Shown here piece by piece: positions 32,651-40,769 of a stretch of DNA of 49,619 bases. The first letter of the stretch is position 1. Every line of letters starts with the position of its first letter. Below the pieces are notes generated by a model that worked only from the letters and a program-made list of their open reading frames with translations, did no database searches and had not been told where the DNA came from. Position numbers and translations under genes: made by a program. Origin of the DNA: a virus; the IMG/VR virus record IMGVR_UViG_3300008448_013448, positions 1-49,619 of that record, one strand, 5' to 3'.

Positions 32651-34180
32651 TCATCCAAAGCTGATGTTGCGTCCGTCTTGGGCCAGTCGCTGTCGACCCT
32701 TGACAGTGTCTATTGCGGTGCGCAGGTTATTGATGATGCCTTCCAAGAGAGTGATGTCATTTGGTTTGCCGTTGGCCGCTTGTACTTGACTTTTTAGTGC
32801 GCTGGCTTGTGAGATCAATGCGGTGGCTCTTGAGATAATAGAGTCAGCTGTTTGAATTTGCGACTGTCTATTGGCATCATTTAATGAACTAGTCATCAAG
32901 GTAGTGACTTCTCGTACGAGGCCACTGGTTTGTATCTGCAAAGGAGATATTTGAGAAAGGAAACTTTGTCCTGCGCCAGGTGCGCCAGGTGCGCCAGGTG
33001 CGCCAGGTGCTCCCGGAATGTTTCCGAGCGCACCGCCAAGCAGTCCTTTAAGATCAGCACCAAAATTAGGAATTGGTATCTTGGCATTACCAATCACACT
33101 GTTAACTGCCTGATTGACTGTGATACGATTAACTGTTTGATTAAAGCCTTGTGCTATCTTGATACCTTTTGACAAGAGACCACCTGAACCAAACAGACTG
33201 CCCAGAGTACTGGCAAAACTTATTGCAAGCGTCCCAAGTTTGGCCACATCTGCAATTGAAGAAATGTTCAATGCACTAGAAAATGCTCCATTAATTTGGC
33301 CTGTAAAATCATTAATTTTTCCAGCTGCAATATTGGTAATATTGTTGATTGTACCTGTTGCAAAATCACCCAGCTTTCCAGTAACAAAACCTGCTGCAGC
33401 TTCGGGACTAAACTTTGAAGCAGTCATTAATGCTGAACCCAGTTGAGAGTTTTGCAAAGCCTGCACCGCACCTGTTTTTTGAAGTATTTTGTATCCTTGT
33501 TCAAATACTTTGCTCTGTGTGATACTTTGTATTTTTTCATTTTGTAAAAATGTAGCAGCAGAAGCAATGCCGTCTTTGCCGGTCCAGGCTGCTGATGTCA
33601 AAAAACTGTTTAGTGTTTTATTTTGCAGAAATTGCTCAACTGGAACATTTAGTTTGAGAGCTGCTGATATGTCTGCTGGAGTCACCTGAGGTATCTTGGC
33701 GTTGGCAATTGCTTTGGCAATTCCAGGTTTGAGAAACCCTTGTTGTTCTAGTTGCAACGGAGTCAATCCAAATTTACCTATGCCTTTGGCCGCAGATATA
33801 ATGTTTGCTGATTGTTTGGTCAACTGTGCCGACTGTGCAACCAGTCCCTGTACATCTAGAGAGTTAAGAGGTCCTATCTTGATGTCAGAAATACCTTGTT
33901 GGATATATTTGACTGCATTGATGGGATCATTAATGGGAACTTTGGCCAGCGACGGAAATTTACTGATTAGGTCCGAGGGATTCAATTGTGCCACTGCAGA
34001 TTTAAGTCCATTTTTGAATTGCCCAATAGCATCAAGCACATCACCTTTGACCAAGCCTGCAAGACTTCCAGTTTTGAATTGATTTTCAAATATGTCTCTG
34101 GCGGTTTGCTCAGTGAACCCATCGGGGGTGGTCACTTCAAATTTCTGTCCAGTAGGCGAGGTAAACGAAAATTTTGGCAT
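32651..34180 (-). CDS. tail/baseplate-associated structural protein with collagen-like tract (509 aa)
   Basis: A 509-aa protein between gp5 and gp25. The N-terminus FTSPTGQKFEVTTPDGFTEQTARDIFENQ resembles the short TPxGxxF...APxGxTExxAxxxxxxQ entry motif seen in several phage structural proteins. The bulk is Ala/Ile/Asn/Gln-rich and predicted helical, with hydrophobic Gly/Ala/Ser stretches around residues 270-340 (ISFASTLGSLFGSGGLLS) that could insert into or pack against membrane. A (GAP)n collagen-like tract lies near residue 395 (four perfect 9-nt DNA repeats). The C-terminus is helical. It could be a tape-measure-like, hub-associated or pilot protein. I do not recognise a family. Confidence 0.65.
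   Translation of the reverse strand: MPKFSFTSPTGQKFEVTTPDGFTEQTARDIFENQFKTGSLAGLVKGDVLDAIGQFKNGLKSAVAQLNPSDLISKFPSLAKVPINDPINAVKYIQQGISDIKIGPLNSLDVQGLVAQSAQLTKQSANIISAAKGIGKFGLTPLQLEQQGFLKPGIAKAIANAKIPQVTPADISAALKLNVPVEQFLQNKTLNSFLTSAAWTGKDGIASAATFLQNEKIQSITQSKVFEQGYKILQKTGAVQALQNSQLGSALMTASKFSPEAAAGFVTGKLGDFATGTINNITNIAAGKINDFTGQINGAFSSALNISSIADVAKLGTLAISFASTLGSLFGSGGLLSKGIKIAQGFNQTVNRITVNQAVNSVIGNAKIPIPNFGADLKGLLGGALGNIPGAPGAPGAPGAPGAGQSFLSQISPLQIQTSGLVREVTTLMTSSLNDANRQSQIQTADSIISRATALISQASALKSQVQAANGKPNDITLLEGIINNLRTAIDTVKGRQRLAQDGRNISFG
32972..33007. repeat. four perfect 9-nt tandem repeats encoding a collagen-like Gly-Ala-Pro tract
   Basis: TGCGCCAGG is repeated four times without mismatch, in frame with the minus-strand 509-aa gene, giving GAPGAPGAPGAP. 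The copy number is likely to vary by slippage. Confidence 0.85.
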
Positions 34181-34185
34181 AGAAA

Positions 34186-34193
34186 TATTTATA
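34186..34193 (-). promoter_or_regulatory. T4-type late promoter TATAAATA five bases before a start codon
   Basis: An exact TATAAATA on the minus strand ends 5 nt before the ATG of the 509-aa gene, and no Shine-Dalgarno sequence is present. If transcription starts about 6-7 nt after the element, as in T4, the mRNA would begin at or next to the start codon. Confidence 0.55.
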
Positions 34194-34195
34194 GA

Positions 34196-35806
34196 TCAAG
34201 GAACAGGGGGTGTTGCAGGGGGTGTTGCTTTGGGCAAGGTGCTGCCGGTTGATCGGGGCACTGTACTAGGATCATCGGTGACCGCTACAATTTTTACTCC
34301 CTTGAGCACTGGCTCTGCAGTGGGTGGTGGAGTTGGGGCGCCGCCGGTGGCCAACGATGTTTTAGCGTCGGTTCCTTTGTTGTGATAGGGATAGGGCTCG
34401 TGTGTGGGGGCTCGAGTCACAATGCTTTCTAGTTTTTTTGGCACCACTTGCCATCCAGTTGAGTTACTGAACACAGTGTCGTCCAATAACACTTTGGAAT
34501 ACAATTTGGGCGGCAGTACCGGGAAGGCAAAGCCGCTGTTTAGCTTGATCGCTCCTACCAGACTGACCAAGGTCAAACTGGTTCCACTCTGCCAACTGCC
34601 TGACACGCTCTGTAACTTGAGTGATCCTAGACTGGCAATGCCCAGTGAACCAGTGGCCCAGATTGTGGCAGATCCTTCGCTGGCCAATTTATAGGATCCC
34701 CCAGAACCCAGGTTAAGATCCTGAGCGCTTTTTACATTGAAGTTCTGACCCGCATACATGTTGATGTCTCGGTCAGCATGAAAATTCATGTCACCTGCGG
34801 TTCTGATGTTGACACTGTTGGTGCTGTAAAAATCAATAGTACCTTCTGCTCCAAGTTCAATCCAGGCTTGACCATTGGCATGAGTGATGTAGAAAAAATT
34901 TCCACTGTCGCTCATGGTGATTTGATGCCCTTTTGATGAGCGAATTCTAACTAGATTGTTGGTACCATCAAGGTCCCCATCATCAAGCACCAGGCTATGG
35001 CCACCAGTGCGGCCAATGATTTCTGCGTCCTCGGGCGTGACCGAGCCACTCTCTAGCTTGGATTTGATGTCCTGGGGAGTGTATCCACCTTGGTAGATGG
35101 GAATACCTGGAGTACTGATACCATACACAGTGCTGGGACTTTCTCGTTGTCCACTGCTGTTGATGGTCCCACGTTCGGGATCATTGATCAAGCCTTGCTG
35201 AAACATCATGGCTGCTTGATAACTGTGTACTGGCTTGGTTTGATCAAAAAATCTAGGGTTTTCAGATATTTCTTCGCTGTTGTTGTTGATTTCGGTCACA
35301 GGCAGTCTTGTGGCACCACCAAAGTAGGATTTTTGACTGGGGTTCTGTGTTTCAAACTTGTCCACTGCACCCGAAGCCGGGACCATTTGATTTTTACCGG
35401 GCTCGATCAAGTTACCAAAATAATAGCCCTGGCTGGGGTCACCTTGAAGAAAAAAGCACAGTACCTTGGTACCAATGTCTGGGGCACTGAACCACATGCC
35501 ATAGCTTTGTTGGTTTCCTGGATAGTTACCGGCTCCGGTATTGGCTGATGAACTCTTGGGAGTGCTGCCAAAGAATGGGCTGATGAGGCCGACTGTTCGC
35601 CACAGAGACTGATCATTTAAAATGGGGTTGCCTTTGTTGTCCACTGCCCCAAATTCTTCAATATACACCTGTACACGCCCGCTTCTGGTGCCGTCTACAT
35701 TGTTGACCACCAGTCCCACATAAGGACCAAATTCGGTTGGCATGTTGCCACGATCAAACTTGTAGTTTTGTGGTCTGCCGGTGCTGCGTTGATAATTGAC
35801 TGCCAT
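34196..35806 (-). CDS. 5: baseplate hub/spike protein, gp5-like without lysozyme domain
   Basis: A 536-aa protein with the gp5/VgrG architecture. The N-terminal OB-fold (residues about 25-150) contains GPYVGLVVNNVDGTRSGRVQVYIEEFG, WFSAPDIGTKVLCFFLQGDPSQGYYFGN and a Pro/Tyr-rich surface. From about residue 265 (GGHSLVLDDGD, NLVRIRSSKGHQITMSDSGNFFYITHANGQAWIELGAEGTIDFYST) it becomes a triple-stranded beta-helix with repeating G/D-N turns. T4 gp5 has a lysozyme domain between these parts. Here that stretch is about 110 residues with no E-x8-D-x5-T-like lysozyme motif, as in many cyanophage gp5 proteins. A Pro-rich tail (PTPPPTAEP ... ATPPATPPVP) ends the protein. Confidence 0.85.
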   Translation of the reverse strand: MAVNYQRSTGRPQNYKFDRGNMPTEFGPYVGLVVNNVDGTRSGRVQVYIEEFGAVDNKGNPILNDQSLWRTVGLISPFFGSTPKSSSANTGAGNYPGNQQSYGMWFSAPDIGTKVLCFFLQGDPSQGYYFGNLIEPGKNQMVPASGAVDKFETQNPSQKSYFGGATRLPVTEINNNSEEISENPRFFDQTKPVHSYQAAMMFQQGLINDPERGTINSSGQRESPSTVYGISTPGIPIYQGGYTPQDIKSKLESGSVTPEDAEIIGRTGGHSLVLDDGDLDGTNNLVRIRSSKGHQITMSDSGNFFYITHANGQAWIELGAEGTIDFYSTNSVNIRTAGDMNFHADRDINMYAGQNFNVKSAQDLNLGSGGSYKLASEGSATIWATGSLGIASLGSLKLQSVSGSWQSGTSLTLVSLVGAIKLNSGFAFPVLPPKLYSKVLLDDTVFSNSTGWQVVPKKLESIVTRAPTHEPYPYHNKGTDAKTSLATGGAPTPPPTAEPVLKGVKIVAVTDDPSTVPRSTGSTLPKATPPATPPVP

Positions 35807-35814
35807 TTTGAAAT

Positions 35815-38619
35815 TTATCCTGGATTACTGTCTTTGACTATGTTGGCCGACCCTGGTGTAAAGGGCTGGCTGGCTGAGCCATTACTGAGTGCTTGCTTTG
35901 CAAAAGCAACAGCAGCATCCACAGTGAGTCCTTGTTGTAGTGCTGTTATATATGCCGTGCTACTCTGTATCTGTGCAAGAGTAGCATTGATTGATTCTGT
36001 AATTGGATTGAGCACTTGGTTGACGCCCTGTTGAACAATGTTCTGGACATTGCCAAGAATGTTGGTAGTGACATTTGAATTGGGGGCTGTGCTGCCTGGA
36101 GTGTTCAGCCGTGCAGTTGCTGCTCGCTGTTGTGGGTCAGTAAGTGTAGAATTGTAGCTGCTTGGTGGTGCACCACGAGCAGCGTCTGTTGCTTCTGGTG
36201 TCATGACCAGTAGTCCAGTGATATCTTGTGTAAATTGTCCTTTTTTGAATTTACTAACCACTTGCACCGCTTGGTAGGGATAGGCTTGTCGTGCTGCGCC
36301 GGTCAGTCCTGGTGTTGCAGCCTGAGTTGACAGTTGATTTGGATCAGCTAGGCCTGAGCCGTTGACATCGTAGTCGTTGGGCAGATTAAAATAAATCAAA
36401 AACAAAGCTTCTCCGGCATCAGTATTGATAGTGCCATCTGACAGGAACGGACCCTTTGTCCATTGTCCTTTTTTAGATCCCCCAACAACTTCGCCCTGAA
36501 ATATCCATGCAGGATCACCTATGATTGTGATGCTGGCCTGTCCCTGTTCGCCAGGACTGTAGAAAAAATCAGCAGCATTGGCACCAGGTTCGCCCACAAT
36601 GCCCGGGGTCTGTTGTGAGCTCTGTGCACTGGAAGTCTGATAGGATTTTTTTACGTTGGGAAAATATCCTCGAGTGGCCCCGGGATCGACCAAGCCTGAC
36701 AGTGTGAGATAATACAATGCATTGAAGTCTTGTTCGTAACTGATCACTGCAGTGTTTTCGCCGGTGAACCAATAGGGGTAACGTTTGTGAAATCCCGGAA
36801 AAGGTGGATTGTTAAAATACTCACTGCCCAAGGCAGATACCACGTAGGGGCTGATGGTGTAAATGATATCATACGCAAAGTCTTGCACAATATCGTCAAA
36901 GCCTTTGGGTATGCAAAATCTGTTGACCTTGAACCACTCGGGCGCGCCAGGGGCCTGAGGATTGGGAGACACCTTGTTGGTTTTGGGATCAATCGTTACG
37001 TTCTGTTGTTTTATCACGTACTGACTGGTTCTCATGGTCTGTTCAATAAATTGCGTCAGCTGTGTACCTGCAGTGACACTGAATCGTCTTGAGTCCATTT
37101 TGGCCGACTGTTTGCTGGGCAATTTTTGATCAGCAGGCGTGTCTCCTGAATTCATGGGTGTTGTTTTTTTGTTCACTGTGCCATTAAATGTCACCAACTC
37201 TTTGCCCATGGATTCTTCGGTAAATTCCACACTGTAGTTGTTGGGTATTTTTATCAGTTTTTCGTCATACAATCGCTTTTGAAACTTGTTCATGGCATTC
37301 AGCAATGTTTCGATTGACTCCTTGAGTGTACGAGCCGAATATTCAATGTTGAACGGAACGCTGGCAAATTTTGGGCCTGTGGCCACAGTCTCTTGCAATG
37401 TTAGACATTGCCAGGAGTATTCCACTGCACGACTGGCAATTTTGAATCCTAGGTTGCCCACCACAAACGGAATATATTTGGTTATTGTGGGACCTGGACC
37501 AGAAACTCCGGACACAAGATTGCCCGAGCTGTCGTAGCCATAAAATTTTATCACCATTAGATACAGCTGATTTAGATAGCCACGATTGTCTGTGGGGTTG
37601 TTGGCTTGTTGTTGTCCTGCAGCTTGAGTCAAATTTTGTAACAGTGTTATACCATTGGTTTCTGTAACTGTAAAATTCAGTTCCACACTGTTGTGTGGCA
37701 TTCCTGTGCCTTGATTAGACAACAGTGAAGTCAGTTCAATATTGTCAATGTAGTAGTCTGTAGGGAAAAAAGGGCTGCGTTGTCCAATATTGGGATCAGT
37801 TTGTCCCGGAGCAGGTGCACCACCACTGCTGAACAGCAACTGAGATCCAGCTGGTGAAAACTTCTTGGTTTCAGCTATGGTCCGGTACGCGGCGGTGGAG
37901 ATCATGTAGACCGATATGTTATAGGTATAACTCTGGTACTGATCTAATATGTTGGGCTGTGAAACAATGGCCGGTCCTGGGGGATTGGTGCTGTTGCCCG
38001 CAGGCGTGGCAGTCTGCTCAGGCTGGGCAGAAACTGTGTTATCATCTGAAGATGCGGCTGCGCCAGGTCCCCCGGGTGTGGTCACCACTGCACCAGATCC
38101 ACCAGGTTCACCAGGTGTGGTCACCACTGCACCAGATCCACCAGATCCACCAGATCCACCAGGTGTGGTCACTACTGCACCTGGTCCGCCTGCTGCGGTT
38201 GTGGGAGCTTGGGTGGATTCGGCAGTTCTTGTTGGAGCATCGGTACCTGTAGTGGGGTTGCTTTCGGTTGTGGGTAAGATTTGAGCATTGGTGCTGGCAG
38301 GGACTGCAGTCTGCACACGTCCGTCAGGGGTGAGTACGCCTGCTGGTGTTGATGGATTCTGAGTATTGGCCTGATCATCTTGAGCTGTCTGTGCGTTGGC
38401 AACTATGGTGCCAGCACTAGTCGGTGGTGCTGTTAGTGCTGTTTTCTCTCTATTGATGCGAACCCGCTCGGCCCTCAACGCTGAAATGCGAGCACTTAGT
38501 TCTTGAAATTCGGGGCCGCGGTTGCCAGCTCGTTCTAGTTCATTGGCTCGGTCAACCAATCTAAAAAACTCAGCAGCAATCACTGCTAGTTCTGCTTCTA
38601 ATTCTGCTAATGTTGCCAT
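35815..38619 (-). CDS. large baseplate/hub-region structural protein (934 aa)
   Basis: A 934-aa protein just upstream of gp5. Residues 1-60 form a charged coiled coil (ELEAELAVIAAEFFRLVDRANELERAG). Residues about 60-215 are a low-complexity Thr/Pro/Gly/Ala linker with a repeated SGAVVTTPG unit. From about residue 230 a folded domain begins (YTYNISVYMISTAAYRTIAETKKF) and continues with DNIELTSLL, VELNFTVTETNGITLLQNL and YSWQCLTLQETVATGPKFA. The C-terminus is a disordered, Thr/Pro-rich helix-containing tail. The T4 counterpart at this place would be the gp27 hub, and a hub-like role is inferred from adjacency to gp5; I cannot show homology by eye. Confidence 0.65.
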   Translation of the reverse strand: MATLAELEAELAVIAAEFFRLVDRANELERAGNRGPEFQELSARISALRAERVRINREKTALTAPPTSAGTIVANAQTAQDDQANTQNPSTPAGVLTPDGRVQTAVPASTNAQILPTTESNPTTGTDAPTRTAESTQAPTTAAGGPGAVVTTPGGSGGSGGSGAVVTTPGEPGGSGAVVTTPGGPGAAASSDDNTVSAQPEQTATPAGNSTNPPGPAIVSQPNILDQYQSYTYNISVYMISTAAYRTIAETKKFSPAGSQLLFSSGGAPAPGQTDPNIGQRSPFFPTDYYIDNIELTSLLSNQGTGMPHNSVELNFTVTETNGITLLQNLTQAAGQQQANNPTDNRGYLNQLYLMVIKFYGYDSSGNLVSGVSGPGPTITKYIPFVVGNLGFKIASRAVEYSWQCLTLQETVATGPKFASVPFNIEYSARTLKESIETLLNAMNKFQKRLYDEKLIKIPNNYSVEFTEESMGKELVTFNGTVNKKTTPMNSGDTPADQKLPSKQSAKMDSRRFSVTAGTQLTQFIEQTMRTSQYVIKQQNVTIDPKTNKVSPNPQAPGAPEWFKVNRFCIPKGFDDIVQDFAYDIIYTISPYVVSALGSEYFNNPPFPGFHKRYPYWFTGENTAVISYEQDFNALYYLTLSGLVDPGATRGYFPNVKKSYQTSSAQSSQQTPGIVGEPGANAADFFYSPGEQGQASITIIGDPAWIFQGEVVGGSKKGQWTKGPFLSDGTINTDAGEALFLIYFNLPNDYDVNGSGLADPNQLSTQAATPGLTGAARQAYPYQAVQVVSKFKKGQFTQDITGLLVMTPEATDAARGAPPSSYNSTLTDPQQRAATARLNTPGSTAPNSNVTTNILGNVQNIVQQGVNQVLNPITESINATLAQIQSSTAYITALQQGLTVDAAVAFAKQALSNGSASQPFTPGSANIVKDSNPG
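38062..38190. repeat. degenerate tandem repeat encoding SGAVVTTPG units
   Basis: About three copies of a unit containing GGTGTGGTCACCACTGCACC, separated by variable CCAGATCCA triplet-based spacers, run through the 934-aa gene in frame. The protein alternates GAVVTTPGG with GSGGSGGSG. It looks like a slippage-prone flexible linker, not a CRISPR array. Confidence 0.8.
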
Positions 38620-38622
38620 GCG

Positions 38623-38922
38623 TTAGAATCCCAGCACTGATTTAAGAGTAGAAATTTTTGGAAGATAAATTCTAGTTCCAACTGCAAAATCCAAAGGTGG
38701 TTTGGTCAGCGTGTTGGGATTGCGCTGATAAAACACCCACCACAGTGTGGGTTGGGCATATAGATCATATGCCAACAGGTCAGGACGGTACTGATAAGTC
38801 TGATTGATTTCCATCAACTGATCATCAACTTCACGAGGTATGGGTCTGTTGACCATGACGTCCAGATAAAACTCCTGATACTGAGTATTGAAATATGGAC
38901 TAGTTGCGTTGTAGTTGGCCAT
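38623..38922 (-). CDS. 53: baseplate wedge gp53-like protein with LysM-like domain
   Basis: A 99-aa protein. FNTQYQEFYLDVMVNRPIP is followed by a LysM-like domain, YQYRPDLLAYDLYAQPTLWWVFYQRNPNTLTKPPLDFAVGTRIYLPK, the typical gp53/tail-X pattern in marine T4-like phages. T4 gp53 is 196 aa, so this is the compact form. In T4 it clamps wedges together around gp6 and gp25. The start shares a base with the upstream stop (TAATG), with AAGGA 8 nt away. It lies between two structural genes, consistent with wedge assembly. Confidence 0.8.
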   Translation of the reverse strand: MANYNATSPYFNTQYQEFYLDVMVNRPIPREVDDQLMEINQTYQYRPDLLAYDLYAQPTLWWVFYQRNPNTLTKPPLDFAVGTRIYLPKISTLKSVLGF

Positions 38923-40655
38923 TACCAGAATCCTTTCTTTAACAGTTCACCATTGGAAAACTTTTTGAGACTAAACTGTTGACTAATCTGTTGACGACTT
39001 TGAACTGGCAACAAAATCAAACTTAAATCCAGTTTGGTTGGCACGTATGTGGGGCTGTCGGCCCCAAGAGTAGGCGGTGCCGGAGTAGTCAATGAAGGTT
39101 CTGCACCTTGCTGAATGTTTTGATTAGCCAGTGTGCTGAGTCGTGTGAGCACACTGGTAAAAACGTTGGTGGCCACTGGCGGGTTGTATTTGCGTCTTGC
39201 CAAGATATTTGTACCGTTGACATTGAGACTTCGAGCACGAATGTAGTCCACATCAGACGGCAAGCTGTAGTTGAATTGTGTGACCAAACAGGGATGCTCA
39301 GCAAATTGATATTCGCCTAGACCTTTCAAATACACCAAGGGCGGCGGTGCACCACGTTGGGGATCTTGTCCATAGAACATCTTGGTCACACTGCGGAAAA
39401 AATGTATCACTGCCAAGAGGTAGTTGGCTTCGTTGGTGTCTTGGGCTGTGAATGTGCATGTGAGATTGACTGGGTCCAGCATGCTGCTCTGATAAAAATA
39501 ACCTTTATAGTTGCTGTGCGTCAGCGCAATTGCCGAGTATTCAGCTCGATAACTGAGATCAATCTTGGGCGTGTAGGGAAAAATAACACCGTCGCTGCCG
39601 CCTTGACTACTGAGCGGGGCCAAGATTCCCGGATCGGGATCGTTGTACAAATAGGTGCTGTTTGGAGCCAGGCTCAGTCTTACTCTCCAGTCACCCTGAT
39701 TGATTTGCCTGCGCTGGTCAGCGATGGCCGCTTGCAGTTGCAGTTGTTGTTGTAGTGCCTGTTGGTTGGCTGCATCTACTTGTTCAGGAGCGGCGTTGGG
39801 TCCGGAATTTGGAGTCACAGCCGCTGATGCTGCACCAGAGTCAACTGGCGCCGGCGTGAAAGTAGCCGGATCAGGTACGGCTACTGATCGTGCTGTCAGT
39901 CTTGAAGCTTCTTCTCTGGCCTGATCTAGAGTTGACCCCGGCGTGCCTTCTATCACTGTTCCGTCGGGCCCTTGTACAAAATATGTGCCTATTTGACCTG
40001 GGGCCTGCCCATCATTGAGCACTGCCGAGTAAACACTCACTGGCGAAGGAGTGGTAGTGACTGGAGAAGGAAAGGGAGCAACAGCAACAGATGGCGTTGC
40101 TTCAGCAGCCAGAACAGGAGCAGGAACAGCAACAAATGGCGTTGCGTCGTCGTCCGTAACTGGGGCAGGAGCGGCAGTAGTAACAACCGGAGCAGCAATA
40201 ATTGGGACAGCAGCAACCGGAACCGGGGCGGGCGCAGCAGCAACTGGGGTAGGCTCCGGAGCATTTAGAGCAGCGTTGGCCGTCGCATTTGCAGCAGCAT
40301 CTCCTGCAGTAGAAGTTGGTGCGCCTTGTGCAGGGTTTGCTGCTGCAATCTGATCTCTGCTGGAGGTGTTAAACGCAATGGCCTCGTCAAGTACTCTTAT
40401 GTTGTTTTGAGTGCGGGCAATAGCAGTTTTTGCATCCGCAACAACCTGGCGCTGTACTGGTATCTCTTCTGCTGCCAGCTGTGCTGTGTCTGGACGTGTT
40501 AGATCAAGTGCGAGCCGAGCAAGATCATTCAAGAATTGTTCGTCCTGGGCCAACTGCAATTGTTGGGCCCCAAGAGTTCGCGCTTGGGCATCACGCTGTT
40601 CTTGTTTTTGCGCGATGACCACGTTGTATTGATTGATTTGTTGCTGTATCGACAT
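38922..40655 (-). CDS. tail/baseplate structural protein with coiled-coil and Ala/Pro linker (577 aa)
   Basis: First gene of the minus-strand structural operon within the window. Residues 1-110 are a Gln-rich coiled coil (QQQINQYNVVIAQKQEQRDAQARTLGAQQLQLAQ). Residues about 120-300 are an Ala/Pro/Val linker (PVAAAPAPVPVAAVPIIAAPVV). From about residue 312 a folded domain starts with WRVRLSLAPNSTYLYN and runs through GVIFPYTPKIDLSYRAEYSAIALTHSNYKGYFYQSS, FTAQDTNEANYLLAVIHFFRSVTKMFYGQD and LPSDVDYIRARSLNVNG. This domain recurs in marine T4-like phages next to gp53. I suspect a tail-tube-cap or initiator function (gp48/gp54 region) from gene order only. AGGA lies upstream of the ATG. Confidence 0.65.
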   Translation of the reverse strand: MSIQQQINQYNVVIAQKQEQRDAQARTLGAQQLQLAQDEQFLNDLARLALDLTRPDTAQLAAEEIPVQRQVVADAKTAIARTQNNIRVLDEAIAFNTSSRDQIAAANPAQGAPTSTAGDAAANATANAALNAPEPTPVAAAPAPVPVAAVPIIAAPVVTTAAPAPVTDDDATPFVAVPAPVLAAEATPSVAVAPFPSPVTTTPSPVSVYSAVLNDGQAPGQIGTYFVQGPDGTVIEGTPGSTLDQAREEASRLTARSVAVPDPATFTPAPVDSGAASAAVTPNSGPNAAPEQVDAANQQALQQQLQLQAAIADQRRQINQGDWRVRLSLAPNSTYLYNDPDPGILAPLSSQGGSDGVIFPYTPKIDLSYRAEYSAIALTHSNYKGYFYQSSMLDPVNLTCTFTAQDTNEANYLLAVIHFFRSVTKMFYGQDPQRGAPPPLVYLKGLGEYQFAEHPCLVTQFNYSLPSDVDYIRARSLNVNGTNILARRKYNPPVATNVFTSVLTRLSTLANQNIQQGAEPSLTTPAPPTLGADSPTYVPTKLDLSLILLPVQSRQQISQQFSLKKFSNGELLKKGFW

Positions 40656-40769
40656 ATTAACAATGATCCTGTGTATTATTTACCGAAAAAATAAACGGCT
40701 TAGTTTATAAAATCGTTGACAATTTGAAATTTTGTGTTAAAATAAGTATACTCCTGGAGACCGAATTCA
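40656..40769. promoter_or_regulatory. divergent promoter region between the structural and gp55 operons
   Basis: A 114-nt intergenic region. Toward the plus strand, TTGACA (40716-40721) and TAAAAT (40738-40743) with 16-nt spacing form a near-consensus sigma70 promoter, and GGAG lies 10 nt before the gp55-like ATG at 40770. Toward the minus strand, GGTAAATAATAC about 20 nt before the 577-aa ATG resembles a late element. This fits host-polymerase (early/middle) expression to the right and gp55-dependent late expression to the left. Confidence 0.7.

Noticed and set aside
38062-38190. Repeats with regular spacing that could suggest a CRISPR array
   Set aside because: The repeats are in frame within a long structural gene, degenerate, triplet-based and without unique spacers.
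37854-38252. Long plus-strand frames opposite the 934-aa gene
   Set aside because: They arise from the low-complexity repeat of the minus-strand gene; composition (His/Gln/Trp runs) is not protein-like and there is no ribosome binding site.
40037-40353. Leu-rich and Ala/Thr-rich alternative frames around the 577-aa gene linker
   Set aside because: They are shadows of the Ala/Pro-coding linker; the Leu-rich one looks like membrane sequence only because of the repeated GCN/CCN codons.
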